A DNA stretch of 64,000 bases, taken from the NCBI GenBank assembly GCA_052244495.1, contig JBQPXH010000005.1. One strand, 5' to 3'. Positions 8,716 through 17,663 of this stretch are shown piece after piece. The translations under genes and the position numbers were made by a program. Position 1 is the first letter of the stretch, and each line of letters starts with the position of its first letter. This DNA comes from Cereibacter_A sp052244495. Its GTDB lineage: Bacteria; Pseudomonadota; Alphaproteobacteria; Rhodobacterales; Rhodobacteraceae. The notes beneath the pieces are model-generated. The model was not told the DNA's origin. It searched no databases and was given only the letters and a program-made list of their open reading frames with translations.

Positions 8716-10812
8716 ATGTCCCGGATTGCGGAAGTCGACGGCCATGGGCCGGTCCCCCTGAGCAAATGGCTTTGGCGCTCTTACATCAAGGCTGCCCTCG
8801 TTCCGCTGCTGCTGATCGAATTCGGCTTCGTCGGCGTTTACCTGATAACCAGCCAGGTGGTCTACGACCGCAGCGCCTCTGCGATCACCCGCATTTCCAC
8901 CACCACGCTGCGGGACGACTCGATCCGTGAGGCCGATATCATCGGCCACCGCCTTCAAAGCATCAGCGCGGTCACGCAGATCTTCGGCGAAGAAACCGGC
9001 CGCGCCCTTTCGGCGCCCGCAGATGCGACCGAAGCCGAAAAGGCCCGTCACGCCTATTCTCCGGACGGCGTCTTCTACACCACGAAGGACACCGGAGGCT
9101 CCGCGGTCTTCTATTCCGGCCACGTCCCGATCGGCGAGGCAGAGCGCGAGAAGGTCTGGCGTACGGTCAGACTCGATCCGCTGATGAAATCCATCAAGGA
9201 CAGCGATCCGCTGATCGCGCAACTCTACCTCAATACCTGGGATTCCTACAATCGGATCTATCCGTATTTCGACGTGCTGGATATCTACGCACCGAAGATG
9301 GATATCCCGAGCTACAACTTCTATTACGAGGCCGATCAGGCACATAATCCTTCCGGAAAGCCGGTCTGGACCGATGCCTACGTGGATCCGGCGGGTGAGG
9401 GCTGGATGGTTTCCTCCATCGCGCCGGTTTACGGACCGGACAGGCTGGAGGCGGTGGTGGGGATCGACGTCACCATCAAGACCATCGTCGAGCAGGTGCT
9501 CAACATCAAGCTGCCGGGCGACGGCTTCGCGATCCTGATCGGGCGCGACGGCACGATCCTGGCGCTTCCGGCCGTGGGCGAGACCTATCTGGGCATCACC
9601 GAGCTGATGGGCCACAGCTATGCCGAAGCCGTGCTGCAGGACACGTTCAAGCCCGCGGAGTTCAACATCTTCCGCCGTCCGGACCTGTCCGCAATCGCGC
9701 TACAGATGCAGAACGATCCCTCCGGCGTGACCCGCGTCAACATCCGCGAGCCGATGATTGCCGCCTGGGCCACCATCGCGGGACCGAACTGGCGGCTCCT
9801 GCTCCTGACGAGCGAGAAGAGCCTGCTGACCGAGGCGACCAACCTGCGCAGCCAACTCGGGTTCGTCAGCAAGATCATGGTCGCGATCCTCGTGGTCTTC
9901 TACGCCGGGTTCTTCGCCTATCTCTGGAGACGCTCGGTCGCGATGAGCGCCCGGGTCGCCCGGCCGCTCGGCGATCTCGAAGAGCGGATGGTGCTCATCA
10001 GCGAGGGCAACACGCTGCCCCCCTCGGCGCCGTTCGAGATCCAGGAACTCCAGACGGTGGGCGAGCATCTGGCAACGATGGGGGACAAGCTCGACGCCGC
10101 CAACCGCGCCAAGTCGAACTTCCTGTCCGCGATGAGCCACGAACTGCGCACGCCGCTGACGGCGATCATCGGCTATGCGGAACTGCTCGAAGCCTCCGAG
10201 GGGCGGAAGATCGAGGGCGACAGGATCCAGCAGGTGCGGGCCATTTCCAGCTCGGGCTGGAACCTCGTGAAGCTCGTGGATGCCGTGCTGGAGCTGAGCA
10301 GGCTGGAGCACAAGGACCTGCGGCTGGCCACCAGTTCCATGGACCTCATGCCGCTGGTGCGCGAGGCCTGCGACCGCGCGAGACAACAGGCCGAGCGGAT
10401 GAAGGTCACGCTGCGGATCGGCAAGCCGGACGAGCCGCTGCCCTCGGTCGTCGGCGATCCCGACATGCTCGGGCGCATCATCGACCAGCTGCTCTCCAAC
10501 GCCATCAAATACAACGTGCCCGGCGGACGGGTCGATGTGGAATTCGACCTCTCCTCGCCCAGTTCGGTCGACCTGCGGATCGTCGACACCGGCGTCGGCA
10601 TCGAGCCGGACCGTCAGGCCGATGTGTTCAAGGCGTTCCAGCGGCTCGGGCACGAGAACAGCGCGATCAGCGGCGCGGGCATCGGCATGACCATCGCGCA
10701 GCGGCTCGCCGAGGTGACCGGCTGCGATCTCAGCTTCGAGAGCGAGCCGGGCAAGGGCACGACCTTCCTGCTGCGCATTCCCCGGACCCGGCAGGGCCGC
10801 GCGCAAGGGTAG
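8716..10812 (+). CDS. Cache-domain hybrid-free sensor histidine kinase (HisKA/HATPase_c)
   Basis: A 698-residue inner-membrane sensor kinase. The first membrane segment is at about 25-47 (AALVPLLLIEFGFVGVYLI); a long periplasmic dCache-type domain follows with VWTDAYVDPAGEGWMVSSIA and AVVGIDVTIKTIVE; the second membrane segment is near 390-410. A HAMP-like linker leads to HisKA with the phosphorylatable His in SHELRTPLTAIIGY, then HATPase_c (DQLLSNAIKYN, DTGVGI, GAGIGM). No receiver or PAS domain is seen. dCache domains commonly bind amino acids or other small ligands, but this ligand is unknown. The cognate regulator is not in the window. The ATG at 8716 has only a weak upstream site. Confidence 0.9.
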   Translation: MSRIAEVDGHGPVPLSKWLWRSYIKAALVPLLLIEFGFVGVYLITSQVVYDRSASAITRISTTTLRDDSIREADIIGHRLQSISAVTQIFGEETGRALSAPADATEAEKARHAYSPDGVFYTTKDTGGSAVFYSGHVPIGEAEREKVWRTVRLDPLMKSIKDSDPLIAQLYLNTWDSYNRIYPYFDVLDIYAPKMDIPSYNFYYEADQAHNPSGKPVWTDAYVDPAGEGWMVSSIAPVYGPDRLEAVVGIDVTIKTIVEQVLNIKLPGDGFAILIGRDGTILALPAVGETYLGITELMGHSYAEAVLQDTFKPAEFNIFRRPDLSAIALQMQNDPSGVTRVNIREPMIAAWATIAGPNWRLLLLTSEKSLLTEATNLRSQLGFVSKIMVAILVVFYAGFFAYLWRRSVAMSARVARPLGDLEERMVLISEGNTLPPSAPFEIQELQTVGEHLATMGDKLDAANRAKSNFLSAMSHELRTPLTAIIGYAELLEASEGRKIEGDRIQQVRAISSSGWNLVKLVDAVLELSRLEHKDLRLATSSMDLMPLVREACDRARQQAERMKVTLRIGKPDEPLPSVVGDPDMLGRIIDQLLSNAIKYNVPGGRVDVEFDLSSPSSVDLRIVDTGVGIEPDRQADVFKAFQRLGHENSAISGAGIGMTIAQRLAEVTGCDLSFESEPGKGTTFLLRIPRTRQGRAQG

Positions 10813-10999
10813 GTTCGGCGCGACGGCGGGGCCGCCCGTTGCCGCCGCGATCGGCGCGAGGGCTTTCCGCCCCCAAGACCCGCGGCAGGTCCGGGCCACC
10901 CGGCGCGCCGCGCGACCGGCTGGTACATCATGACGCACGGCGGCACGGACGGCACGATTCCTGCAAAGCATGGTGGAGCACCACGAGAAAGGAACCCGG

Positions 11000-11197
11000 A
11001 TGTCCTGCACTCCCTGCCGCCTCGCCCGCCGTGGCCTTCTCAACGGCCTTCCCCTCTTCGTGCTCTTCTGGCAGCTCGGGCTGAACGAAACCCGCGGCGA
11101 GCCGCAACTGGGCCTTGCCTTGCTCGCGATGGGCGGCTGCCTCGTGATCCTCTCGCTCATGCTGCGCGCCGCACGCTCGACGCATCGCAGAGGCTGA
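11000..11197 (+). CDS. Small two-segment membrane protein, unknown function
   Basis: A 65-residue protein, MSCTPCRLARRG..., with two hydrophobic stretches, LLNGLPLFVLFWQLGL and LGLALLAMGGCLVILSLML, and a basic C-terminus. AAAGGA lies six bases before this ATG, which is why it is preferred to the in-frame ATG at 10970. The CxxC near the N-terminus could bind metal, but no family was recognised. It lies between the sensor kinase and the siderophore receptor and may belong with neither. Confidence 0.5.
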   Translation: MSCTPCRLARRGLLNGLPLFVLFWQLGLNETRGEPQLGLALLAMGGCLVILSLMLRAARSTHRRG

Positions 11198-11677
11198 GCG
11201 CTTCGATCCTCTCGGCCCGCCGCCGGGCGCGCACCGAATCCCGGAGTGCCGGCAGAACCCGGATGAGGCCGGATCGCATGGTCTGGGCTCTGGCTGGCAC
11301 GACGCGTCATCACGTTCTCCGCCGGAAAACGGGCGGCGCAGTCCGCTGACGGTCCGCACGCGCCAACTGGCACATGGCGTGGCCAAGAGGCGCGATGCGC
11401 CGGTGGGCCTCTGGCCCTGCCATTGCGAATTGCTTCCTATGTCCAACGCACACGCCTGACTAACCGGCGGCTGACACGGCTTCCGGCGCCGGCAGGCGGC
11501 CCGCCACCGAGACGCGGTCGGTCCGCCGGAAGGACTGCCCGAGAGACCTAGTTGACTTGTCGGGAATTCCGCGTGCAGTAAGGGGCCGAAGCGAGCCAGC
11601 GTCCGCGCAACCCGCATCTGCTCTCCGGAGCACAGGTGCAAGCGAGCCACCCCAGACCCTCCAGCGCGGTGGACGCC
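11198..11677. promoter_or_regulatory. Leader region upstream of the siderophore uptake operon
   Basis: About 480 bases without a supportable gene. It must contain the promoter of the TonB receptor and presumably an iron-responsive site (Irr/RirA or Fur type in this group), but no box could be identified by eye with confidence. Confidence 0.3.
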
Positions 11678-13819
11678 ATGACCCAACTCGCCCTCCCGGA
11701 CCATCCGGGTCCCTTCTCCTTTTTGGATTCGACGGCCGCGCGCCGCCCGAAACGTCTCGCCTTCCTGCTGGCCTGCACGACGCTGGCGACATCCGGACCG
11801 GCACTTGCCCAGCAGGAGGACGTCCGGCTTTCGCCCATCGTGGTCGAGGGGCTGGCCGATGACGACGCGGAGAACATCGGCGCGACCTCCGAATCGACAG
11901 GCAGCAAGATGGCCACGCCGGTGCTCGACACCGCGGGCTCCGTCTCTGTCGTCACGCAGAAGGAGATCGAGACCCGCAAGGCGCAGAACCTCGAACAGGT
12001 CCTGTCCTACAGCGCGGGCATCCTCGTCAACGAATGGGGCGGAGACGACCGCTACGACTATTTCCGCATCCGCGGCTTCGGTCAGGATACGCTGCTGACC
12101 TTCCGCGACGGCATCCCCGTCCGCGGGTTCGGCTGGACCTTCGGCCGGCTGGAACCCTACGGACTGGAACGCGTGGAGGTGCTGAAGGGCTCGAACTCCG
12201 CGCTCTTCGGCCTCAGCGCGCCGGGCGGCGTCATCAACGCGGTGACCAAGGTGCCGAAGGCCGAGGCGTTCGGCGAGGCCTATGTGACCTTCGGCGAGGA
12301 TCACGCCGAGACCGGCACGGACTTCGGCGGGGCGCTGGATGCCGATGGCAGGCTGAGCTACCGCATCACCGCCAAGGCGCAGGAGGCCGACGGCTTCTAC
12401 GATCATTCGCAGGACGACCGCCGCTACCTCGGCCTCGCCCTCACCTGGGCGCCGACGGATGCCACCTCGCTCACGCTGCTCGCGGACTACAACGAGCGCG
12501 ACGGCTGGCCGGGCACCGGCTTCCCGGAGGGGCTCGCAGAGGAACTGGGATACGAGACCTTCCTGGGCGAGCCGGACTTCAATGCCTTCGACACGCGGGA
12601 GAGAAGCCTCGGCTACCTCTTCTCGCACGACTTCGGCAACGGCCTCACCTTCCGCCAGAACGCCCGCTACGGCGTGCTCGATCTCGACTACGAGCAGGTC
12701 TACGGTGCCTCGCCCGACCCGACGGTAAGCCGCAGCTCGTTCGACGTGGAATCGACCCTGAAGCAGTTCGCCGTCGACAGCCAACTCCAGTACGACACGA
12801 GCTTGGGAGCCACCGGGAGCCGCACGCTTCTCGGCTACGAATACGGCCGCATCGAGGTGGACGAGCTGGTGCAGTTCGGCACGGCCGACCCGATCGACAT
12901 CCTCGACATCACCTATTGCGGCCGAAGCTGCGTCGATCTCTTCCCCTACATCGACTGGGTGCCGGAGCAGACAACCAGCGCGATCTACCTCCAGCAGGAA
13001 CTGACCTTCGCCGACCGCTGGATCCTGACGCTGGGCGGGCGGCAGGACTGGACGACGGTGGAGATCGACTATGGCGCGGGGGACTACCGCGGGCCGGCTG
13101 AAATCGAGCGCGACTTCGACACCTTCACCAAGCGCGCGGGTCTGACCTACAGGATCACGCCTGACCTGTCCGTCTATGCGAACTACTCGGAAAGCTTCGA
13201 GCCCGATTCTTGGGCCCCCGCGAACGAGCCCAAGGAAGGCACCCAGTACGAGGCCGGGATCAAGTATCGGCCACAGGGCATGAACGCACTGTTCTCGGCG
13301 GCGGTCTTCGATCTCACCCAGACCAATGTTGCGGTCGCGGTAAGCCCGACACAGACCCGGCAGATCGGCAAGGTCGGCGTCCGCGGTCTCGAGCTGGAGG
13401 CGAAAGGCGCGATCACGGAGAGCGCGAACCTGACCTTTGCCTATTCCTACTGGGATGCGAGCATCGAAGAGGACGGCACGGCGGACACGGTCGGAAACCG
13501 GCCACCCCGCGTCCCGCAGTCGGTGGCCTCGCTCTGGGCGGATTACACCTTCGCCGCGAACGAGGCGCACAACGACCTGACCCTGGGCGCCGGCATCCGC
13601 TACGTCGGATCGACCTATGGCGACGACGGCAACAGCGTCGAGATCCCGAGCTACACCGTTGTCGATGCGATGGTGAACTACGACCTCACCCCCAACGTCG
13701 CGCTGCAGGCAAACGTGACCAACCTGTTCGACAGGAACTACCTCGTGACCAACTACTACGGCACCGAGTATTTCGGCGATGGCCGGACCGTTTCGGCGAC
13801 CGTCAGATACAGCTGGTGA
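11678..13819 (+). CDS. TonB-dependent siderophore receptor, FhuA/FecA-like
   Basis: An outer-membrane gated barrel that imports ferric siderophores using TonB energy. A long N-terminus with a hydrophobic signal region (RLAFLLACTTLATSGPALAQ) leads to a TonB-box-like SPIVVEG, then the plug domain (SVSVVTQKEIETRKAQNLEQ, RIRGFGQDTLLTFRDGIPVR, ERVEVLKGSNSALFG) and a 22-strand barrel ending in the typical aromatic terminus RYSW. The start is uncertain: ATG 11678 is used; a GTG at 11636 is possible and both have weak ribosome sites. It is the first gene of an uptake operon that continues to about 18.7 kb. The specific siderophore is not predictable; a hydroxamate-type ligand is plausible given the receptor class. 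Confidence 0.92.
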   Translation: MTQLALPDHPGPFSFLDSTAARRPKRLAFLLACTTLATSGPALAQQEDVRLSPIVVEGLADDDAENIGATSESTGSKMATPVLDTAGSVSVVTQKEIETRKAQNLEQVLSYSAGILVNEWGGDDRYDYFRIRGFGQDTLLTFRDGIPVRGFGWTFGRLEPYGLERVEVLKGSNSALFGLSAPGGVINAVTKVPKAEAFGEAYVTFGEDHAETGTDFGGALDADGRLSYRITAKAQEADGFYDHSQDDRRYLGLALTWAPTDATSLTLLADYNERDGWPGTGFPEGLAEELGYETFLGEPDFNAFDTRERSLGYLFSHDFGNGLTFRQNARYGVLDLDYEQVYGASPDPTVSRSSFDVESTLKQFAVDSQLQYDTSLGATGSRTLLGYEYGRIEVDELVQFGTADPIDILDITYCGRSCVDLFPYIDWVPEQTTSAIYLQQELTFADRWILTLGGRQDWTTVEIDYGAGDYRGPAEIERDFDTFTKRAGLTYRITPDLSVYANYSESFEPDSWAPANEPKEGTQYEAGIKYRPQGMNALFSAAVFDLTQTNVAVAVSPTQTRQIGKVGVRGLELEAKGAITESANLTFAYSYWDASIEEDGTADTVGNRPPRVPQSVASLWADYTFAANEAHNDLTLGAGIRYVGSTYGDDGNSVEIPSYTVVDAMVNYDLTPNVALQANVTNLFDRNYLVTNYYGTEYFGDGRTVSATVRYSW

Positions 13820-13842
13820 ACGGCACGGGATCGCAAGAGACG

Positions 13843-14913
13843 ATGTGCGCGACGGACCGTCACGACATGGCTCGGCCGGAGGATGCGGGCGGATGCCAAG
13901 GCAGCCGGCAGGGCCTCGGCACTGGCCTCACCCGGCGGGCCCTTCTGGCTTCGGCCGGCGCGCTGGTCGCCGCTCGGCCGCTTGGGGCAGCGGCGGCCGA
14001 CCTCAGCTTCCGCCACGTCTGGGGCGAGTTCACGCTTCCCGCCCCGGCGCGGCGCGTCGTGTCGCTTGGTGCCAGCACGCAGGACCCTCTTCTGGCGCTC
14101 GGCGTCGTGCCGGTGGCAATCCGGAGCTGGTTCGGCGACTTTCCCTACGGCGTCTGGCCCTGGGCGCAGCAGCATCTCGGTGACGCGACGCCTGTGCTTC
14201 TCGGGGGAGAGGTCTCGGCAGAACGGATCGCGAGCCTCGAGCCGGATCTGATCGTGGGGATCGGCTCGGGCCTCTCGCAGGAAGAGCATGCGATCCTGTC
14301 GCGTGTCGCACCCGTCCTGATGCAGGATGCCGGCGTCTCGACCTGGGGCATGGCCTGGGACAGCGTCGCCCGTCGTATCGGACGCGCCGTCGGTCGCGAG
14401 GCCGAGGCCGCGCGGCTGGTCGAGGGGGTGACGGGCGAGTTTGCGGGCTTCCGCGCCCGCCATCCCTCGTGGGTTGGCAGGACCGCGGTCGCTGCCTGGC
14501 AGGACTCCGGCCAGACCGGCGCCTTCACCGGCGAGGACACGCGCAGCCGCTTCCTGTCCGATCTCGGCTTCCGTCCACCCGAGGCGCTGCTTGCGCTGCC
14601 CGCGCTCGACGGCTTCTACACCACGCTTTCCTCCGAGGACTTCGATCCGATCGACGCGGACCTGCTGGTCTGGATTTCGGACCTCGGGCGCGCCGCCGAC
14701 ATTGCACGGCTCCCGATGCGCCGGACCATGCGTGCCTGGCACGAGGGGCGAGAGATCTTCTCGGATTTCCTCACCACCGGGGCGATGTCGTTCGGCACCG
14801 TCCTGTCGCTGCCCTTCGCGCTGCACAGGATGGAGCCAGAGATGATCCTGGCTCTCGATGGCGATCCCGCGACGACCGTGCCCTCGGCCGTCGAGGCGGG
14901 GCTTGCGCCATGA
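13843..14913 (+). CDS. Iron-siderophore ABC transporter periplasmic binding protein
   Basis: FecB/FhuD-type class III binding protein (356 residues from this start). A Tat- or Sec-type signal is visible (LTRRALLASAGALVAARPLG; the RR followed by hydrophobics suggests Tat). The mature protein begins with PAPARRVVSLGASTQDPLLA, the family's opening strand, and contains ERIASLEPDLIVGIGSGLS. An ATG at 13867 is an alternative start. It lies 23 bases after the receptor gene and its TGA overlaps the next gene's ATG, so translation is probably coupled. Confidence 0.9.
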   Translation: MCATDRHDMARPEDAGGCQGSRQGLGTGLTRRALLASAGALVAARPLGAAAADLSFRHVWGEFTLPAPARRVVSLGASTQDPLLALGVVPVAIRSWFGDFPYGVWPWAQQHLGDATPVLLGGEVSAERIASLEPDLIVGIGSGLSQEEHAILSRVAPVLMQDAGVSTWGMAWDSVARRIGRAVGREAEAARLVEGVTGEFAGFRARHPSWVGRTAVAAWQDSGQTGAFTGEDTRSRFLSDLGFRPPEALLALPALDGFYTTLSSEDFDPIDADLLVWISDLGRAADIARLPMRRTMRAWHEGREIFSDFLTTGAMSFGTVLSLPFALHRMEPEMILALDGDPATTVPSAVEAGLAP

Positions 14914-15896
14914 CGGCCGTGCTGCGGGTCGTTCCGCTGCTCGCCGCGGCAGCGCTGCTGTCCATCCTCGTCGGCGTCCGGCAGGTCGGGCCAAGCGACC
15001 TCTGGGCGATCCTGACGGCCTACGATTCAACCGACGCCGATCACGTGGCGGTCGCCATGGTCCGCCTGCCGCGCGTTCTGGCGGCCATCGTCGCCGGCAG
15101 CGCGCTCGGCGTGGCGGGGTCGATCCTGCAGGCGATCACGCGCAACCCGCTGGCCGAACCCGGTCTTCTCGGCGTGAACGCCGGCGCGGCCTTCGCGCTG
15201 CTCGCCGGGACGCTCGTCTTCGGGGGCATCGACCAGACCCTGGCGGCAGCCCTCACCTTTCCGGGTGCGGCCATTGCCTCGGCCGCGGTCTTCGCACTGG
15301 CCGGAGGCTTCGGAGGAGCCTCGGGTCCGATCCGGCTCACGCTCGCCGGGGCGGCCCTGAACGCGCTTCTGCTGTCGCTCGTGACGGCGGTCGTGATGAT
15401 CCGGCAGGACACGCTCGAGGTGATGCGCTTCTGGGTCGCGGGTTCGCTCGCGCAATCGGCCACGCGGCCGCTTCTGGCGATGAGCCTCGCCGCCGGCACC
15501 GGGTTCGTCCTGGCGCTGATCCTTGCGCCCCGGATCGAGGCGCTGTCACTGGGCGAGGCGCTGGCGCGGGGATTGGGCGCGCATCCGGGCTGGACCCAGG
15601 CCGGCGCGCTGGTGGCCGTAACCCTCGCCACGGGCGCGGCCGTGGGCATCGCCGGTCCCATCGCCTTCCTCGGACTGATGGTTCCACCGCTGGCACGACG
15701 CCTCGCGGGTCACCGCTTCCGGGCCGAACTCTGGCTCGCCGCGATCCTCGGAGCTTCGCTGATGCTCGTCGCGGATACCCTCGGCAGGCTCGTGCTGGCG
15801 CCGTCCGAGGTGCGGGTGGGCATCATGACGGCGGTCATCGGCGGGCCTGCCTTCGTCTGGATCGCGCGCAGCCTCCGGCCCGGAGACGCTCCATGA
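14910..15896 (+). CDS. FecCD-family siderophore ABC permease (first subunit)
   Basis: A 328-residue polytopic inner-membrane protein of the BtuC/FecCD family. Characteristic motifs are RLPRVLAAIVAGSALGVAGS, QAITRNPLAEPGLLGVNAGA near the N-terminus and GPIAFLGLMVPPLARRLAGH near the C-terminus; the latter is the region that docks with the ATPase. Its ATG overlaps the upstream TGA (ATGA) and its own stop overlaps the next permease in the same way. It would form a heterodimer with the following gene product. Confidence 0.93.
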   Translation: MTAVLRVVPLLAAAALLSILVGVRQVGPSDLWAILTAYDSTDADHVAVAMVRLPRVLAAIVAGSALGVAGSILQAITRNPLAEPGLLGVNAGAAFALLAGTLVFGGIDQTLAAALTFPGAAIASAAVFALAGGFGGASGPIRLTLAGAALNALLLSLVTAVVMIRQDTLEVMRFWVAGSLAQSATRPLLAMSLAAGTGFVLALILAPRIEALSLGEALARGLGAHPGWTQAGALVAVTLATGAAVGIAGPIAFLGLMVPPLARRLAGHRFRAELWLAAILGASLMLVADTLGRLVLAPSEVRVGIMTAVIGGPAFVWIARSLRPGDAP

Positions 15897-16885
15897 GTGG
15901 CCCTGCGCAGATGCGGGGAGTGGCGCTCGCGCTGCTCGTGCCGGCCGCGGCGCTGGTGGCACTGGCATGGGGACAGGTCGGGATCGGCCCGCGCCTCCTC
16001 TGGGAGGGCCTGACGACCGGCGACGGTCCGGGGGCTCTGACGCTCTCGACCTTCCGAGGGCCTCGAGTCGCGATCGCCATCGCGGCGGGCGCCCTGCTGG
16101 GTGCGTCGGGAGCGCTGCTGCAGAGCCTCTTCCGAAACCCGCTCGCCTCGCCCGACATCATCGGCTTCACTCAAGGGGCGGGCCTGGCCGTGATCGCGGC
16201 CACCGCCTTCGGGCTCGGCGGCCCCATGCCGCTGATCGCGGCAGCCGGAGGCCTGGCCGCAGCGGCCCTCGTCGGGCTGGCCAGCTGGCGCCCCGGCCAT
16301 GTCACCCCGCCCCTCACCATGGTGCTGGTGGGGCTCGGCGCAGCCTTCCTGTGCTCGGCTCTCTCCACCTTCCTCATGACGTTGATGCCGAGCGCCGCCG
16401 CCGCCGAGGCGCAACGTTGGATCACGGGCTCGCTCGCCGGCAGCGACTGGACGCAGGCGGCACGGATCTGGCCCGCGGGTCTCCTGCTTCTTGCGCTGGC
16501 GCTTGCCGCCTGTCGGCCGCTGGCAGCACTGCAGCTGGGCGAGGACCTGGCAGTCGGGCTCGGCACGAACCTCGGGCCGGCCCGGTGGAGCATCGTCGTG
16601 GCAGCGGTGGCGCTTGCCGCAGCAGCCGTCGCGGTTGCCGGTCCGGTGCCCTTCGTGGCCCTGATGGCGCCGCCCCTCGGCATCCGCTTCACCGGCGCAC
16701 GACGCCTTCCGGGGCAGCTTCTGTCAGCGGCGGCGGCTGGAGCGATCGTGCTGACGCTCGCCGATGCCTCGGCGCGCTCGCTGCTGCCGGGGATCGAACT
16801 GCCGGCCGGCGTGATGACCGGGATCCTCGGCGCGCCTTACCTCATGTGGCGTCTCGCGCGGGAAACGAAGAAGGGGAGCCTCTGA
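15893..16885 (+). CDS. FecCD-family siderophore ABC permease (second subunit)
   Basis: A 330-residue FecCD/BtuC permease paralogous to the preceding gene. It shows FRGPRVAIAIAAGALLGASG, SLFRNPLASPDIIGFTQGAG, and GPVPFVALMAPPLGIRFTGA. In family terms it is the FecD/FhuB-C-half partner. The ATG shares four bases with the previous stop, and its TGA (16883-16885) overlaps the start of the ATPase gene, so the three membrane-complex genes are translationally coupled. Confidence 0.93.
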   Translation: MSGPAQMRGVALALLVPAAALVALAWGQVGIGPRLLWEGLTTGDGPGALTLSTFRGPRVAIAIAAGALLGASGALLQSLFRNPLASPDIIGFTQGAGLAVIAATAFGLGGPMPLIAAAGGLAAAALVGLASWRPGHVTPPLTMVLVGLGAAFLCSALSTFLMTLMPSAAAAEAQRWITGSLAGSDWTQAARIWPAGLLLLALALAACRPLAALQLGEDLAVGLGTNLGPARWSIVVAAVALAAAAVAVAGPVPFVALMAPPLGIRFTGARRLPGQLLSAAAAGAIVLTLADASARSLLPGIELPAGVMTGILGAPYLMWRLARETKKGSL

Positions 16886-17652
16886 TGCTGGCCGCAAGAT
16901 CTCTTTCCGTGGGCTATGGCACACGGCGGGTGATCGAGGATCTCGACCTCGAATTGCCCGGCGGGCGGATGGTCTCGATCCTCGGCCCCAATGGCTGCGG
17001 AAAATCGACCCTGCTCCGGGCGCTGGGGCGGCTGCTGCCGCCCGCGCGCGGGACGGTCGCGCTCGACGGGCAGGACCTGCGTCGCTACGGCGCGCGCGCT
17101 CTCGCGCGGCGGCTCGCGATCCTGCCGCAGTCTCCGCTTGCCCCCGAGGGCATCCTCGTGGGCGATCTCGTCCGGCGAGGCCGCCTGCCCTGGCGCGGGG
17201 TGCTGAGCCCCTGGAGGGCGGCGGATCAGGCCGCCTGCGAGGCGGCCCTTCAGGCGGTTCGGCTTGACGATCTGGCCGATCGGCCGCTCGACGAGCTTTC
17301 GGGCGGGCAGCGGCAGCGCGCCTGGATCGCGCTGGTGCTGGCACAATCCACGCCGCTTCTGCTGCTCGACGAACCGACGACCTTCCTCGACCTCGTCCAC
17401 CAGATCGAGGTGCTGAGCCTGCTCCGCCACCGCAATCTCGAGACCGGCCTGACGGTGGTGAGCGTTCTGCACGACCTGAACCTCGCCGGGAGGTTCTCGG
17501 ATCTCGTGGTGCTGCTTGGCCCCCGAGGCATCGTCGCCATCGGGCCGCCGAGGGAGGTGCTGACCGCGCCGAACCTCCGCGCTGCCTTCGCGCTCGAGGC
17601 CGATATCCATCGCGATCCACGGACCGGCACGCCGCTGGTGATCCCGCATTGA
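16885..17652 (+). CDS. Siderophore ABC transporter ATP-binding protein (FecE/FhuC-like)
   Basis: A 255-residue cytoplasmic ATPase. Walker A is GPNGCGKSTLLRALG, the Q-loop is ILPQSP, the ABC signature is LSGGQRQRAWIAL, Walker B is LLLLDEPTTFLDL and the switch His is in VLHDLNLAGRFSD. All catalytic residues are intact. It starts on the last base of the upstream stop codon and is followed 11 bases later by the siderophore-interacting protein gene, so release of iron from the imported complex is encoded alongside import. Confidence 0.95.
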   Translation: MLAARSLSVGYGTRRVIEDLDLELPGGRMVSILGPNGCGKSTLLRALGRLLPPARGTVALDGQDLRRYGARALARRLAILPQSPLAPEGILVGDLVRRGRLPWRGVLSPWRAADQAACEAALQAVRLDDLADRPLDELSGGQRQRAWIALVLAQSTPLLLLDEPTTFLDLVHQIEVLSLLRHRNLETGLTVVSVLHDLNLAGRFSDLVVLLGPRGIVAIGPPREVLTAPNLRAAFALEADIHRDPRTGTPLVIPH

Positions 17653-17663
17653 GGAGCCATCCG

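Noticed and set aside
10928..13570. An 880-codon open frame on the minus strand
   Set aside because: It lies antisense to the TonB receptor gene, has no family motifs and is the usual product of high-GC third-position bias.
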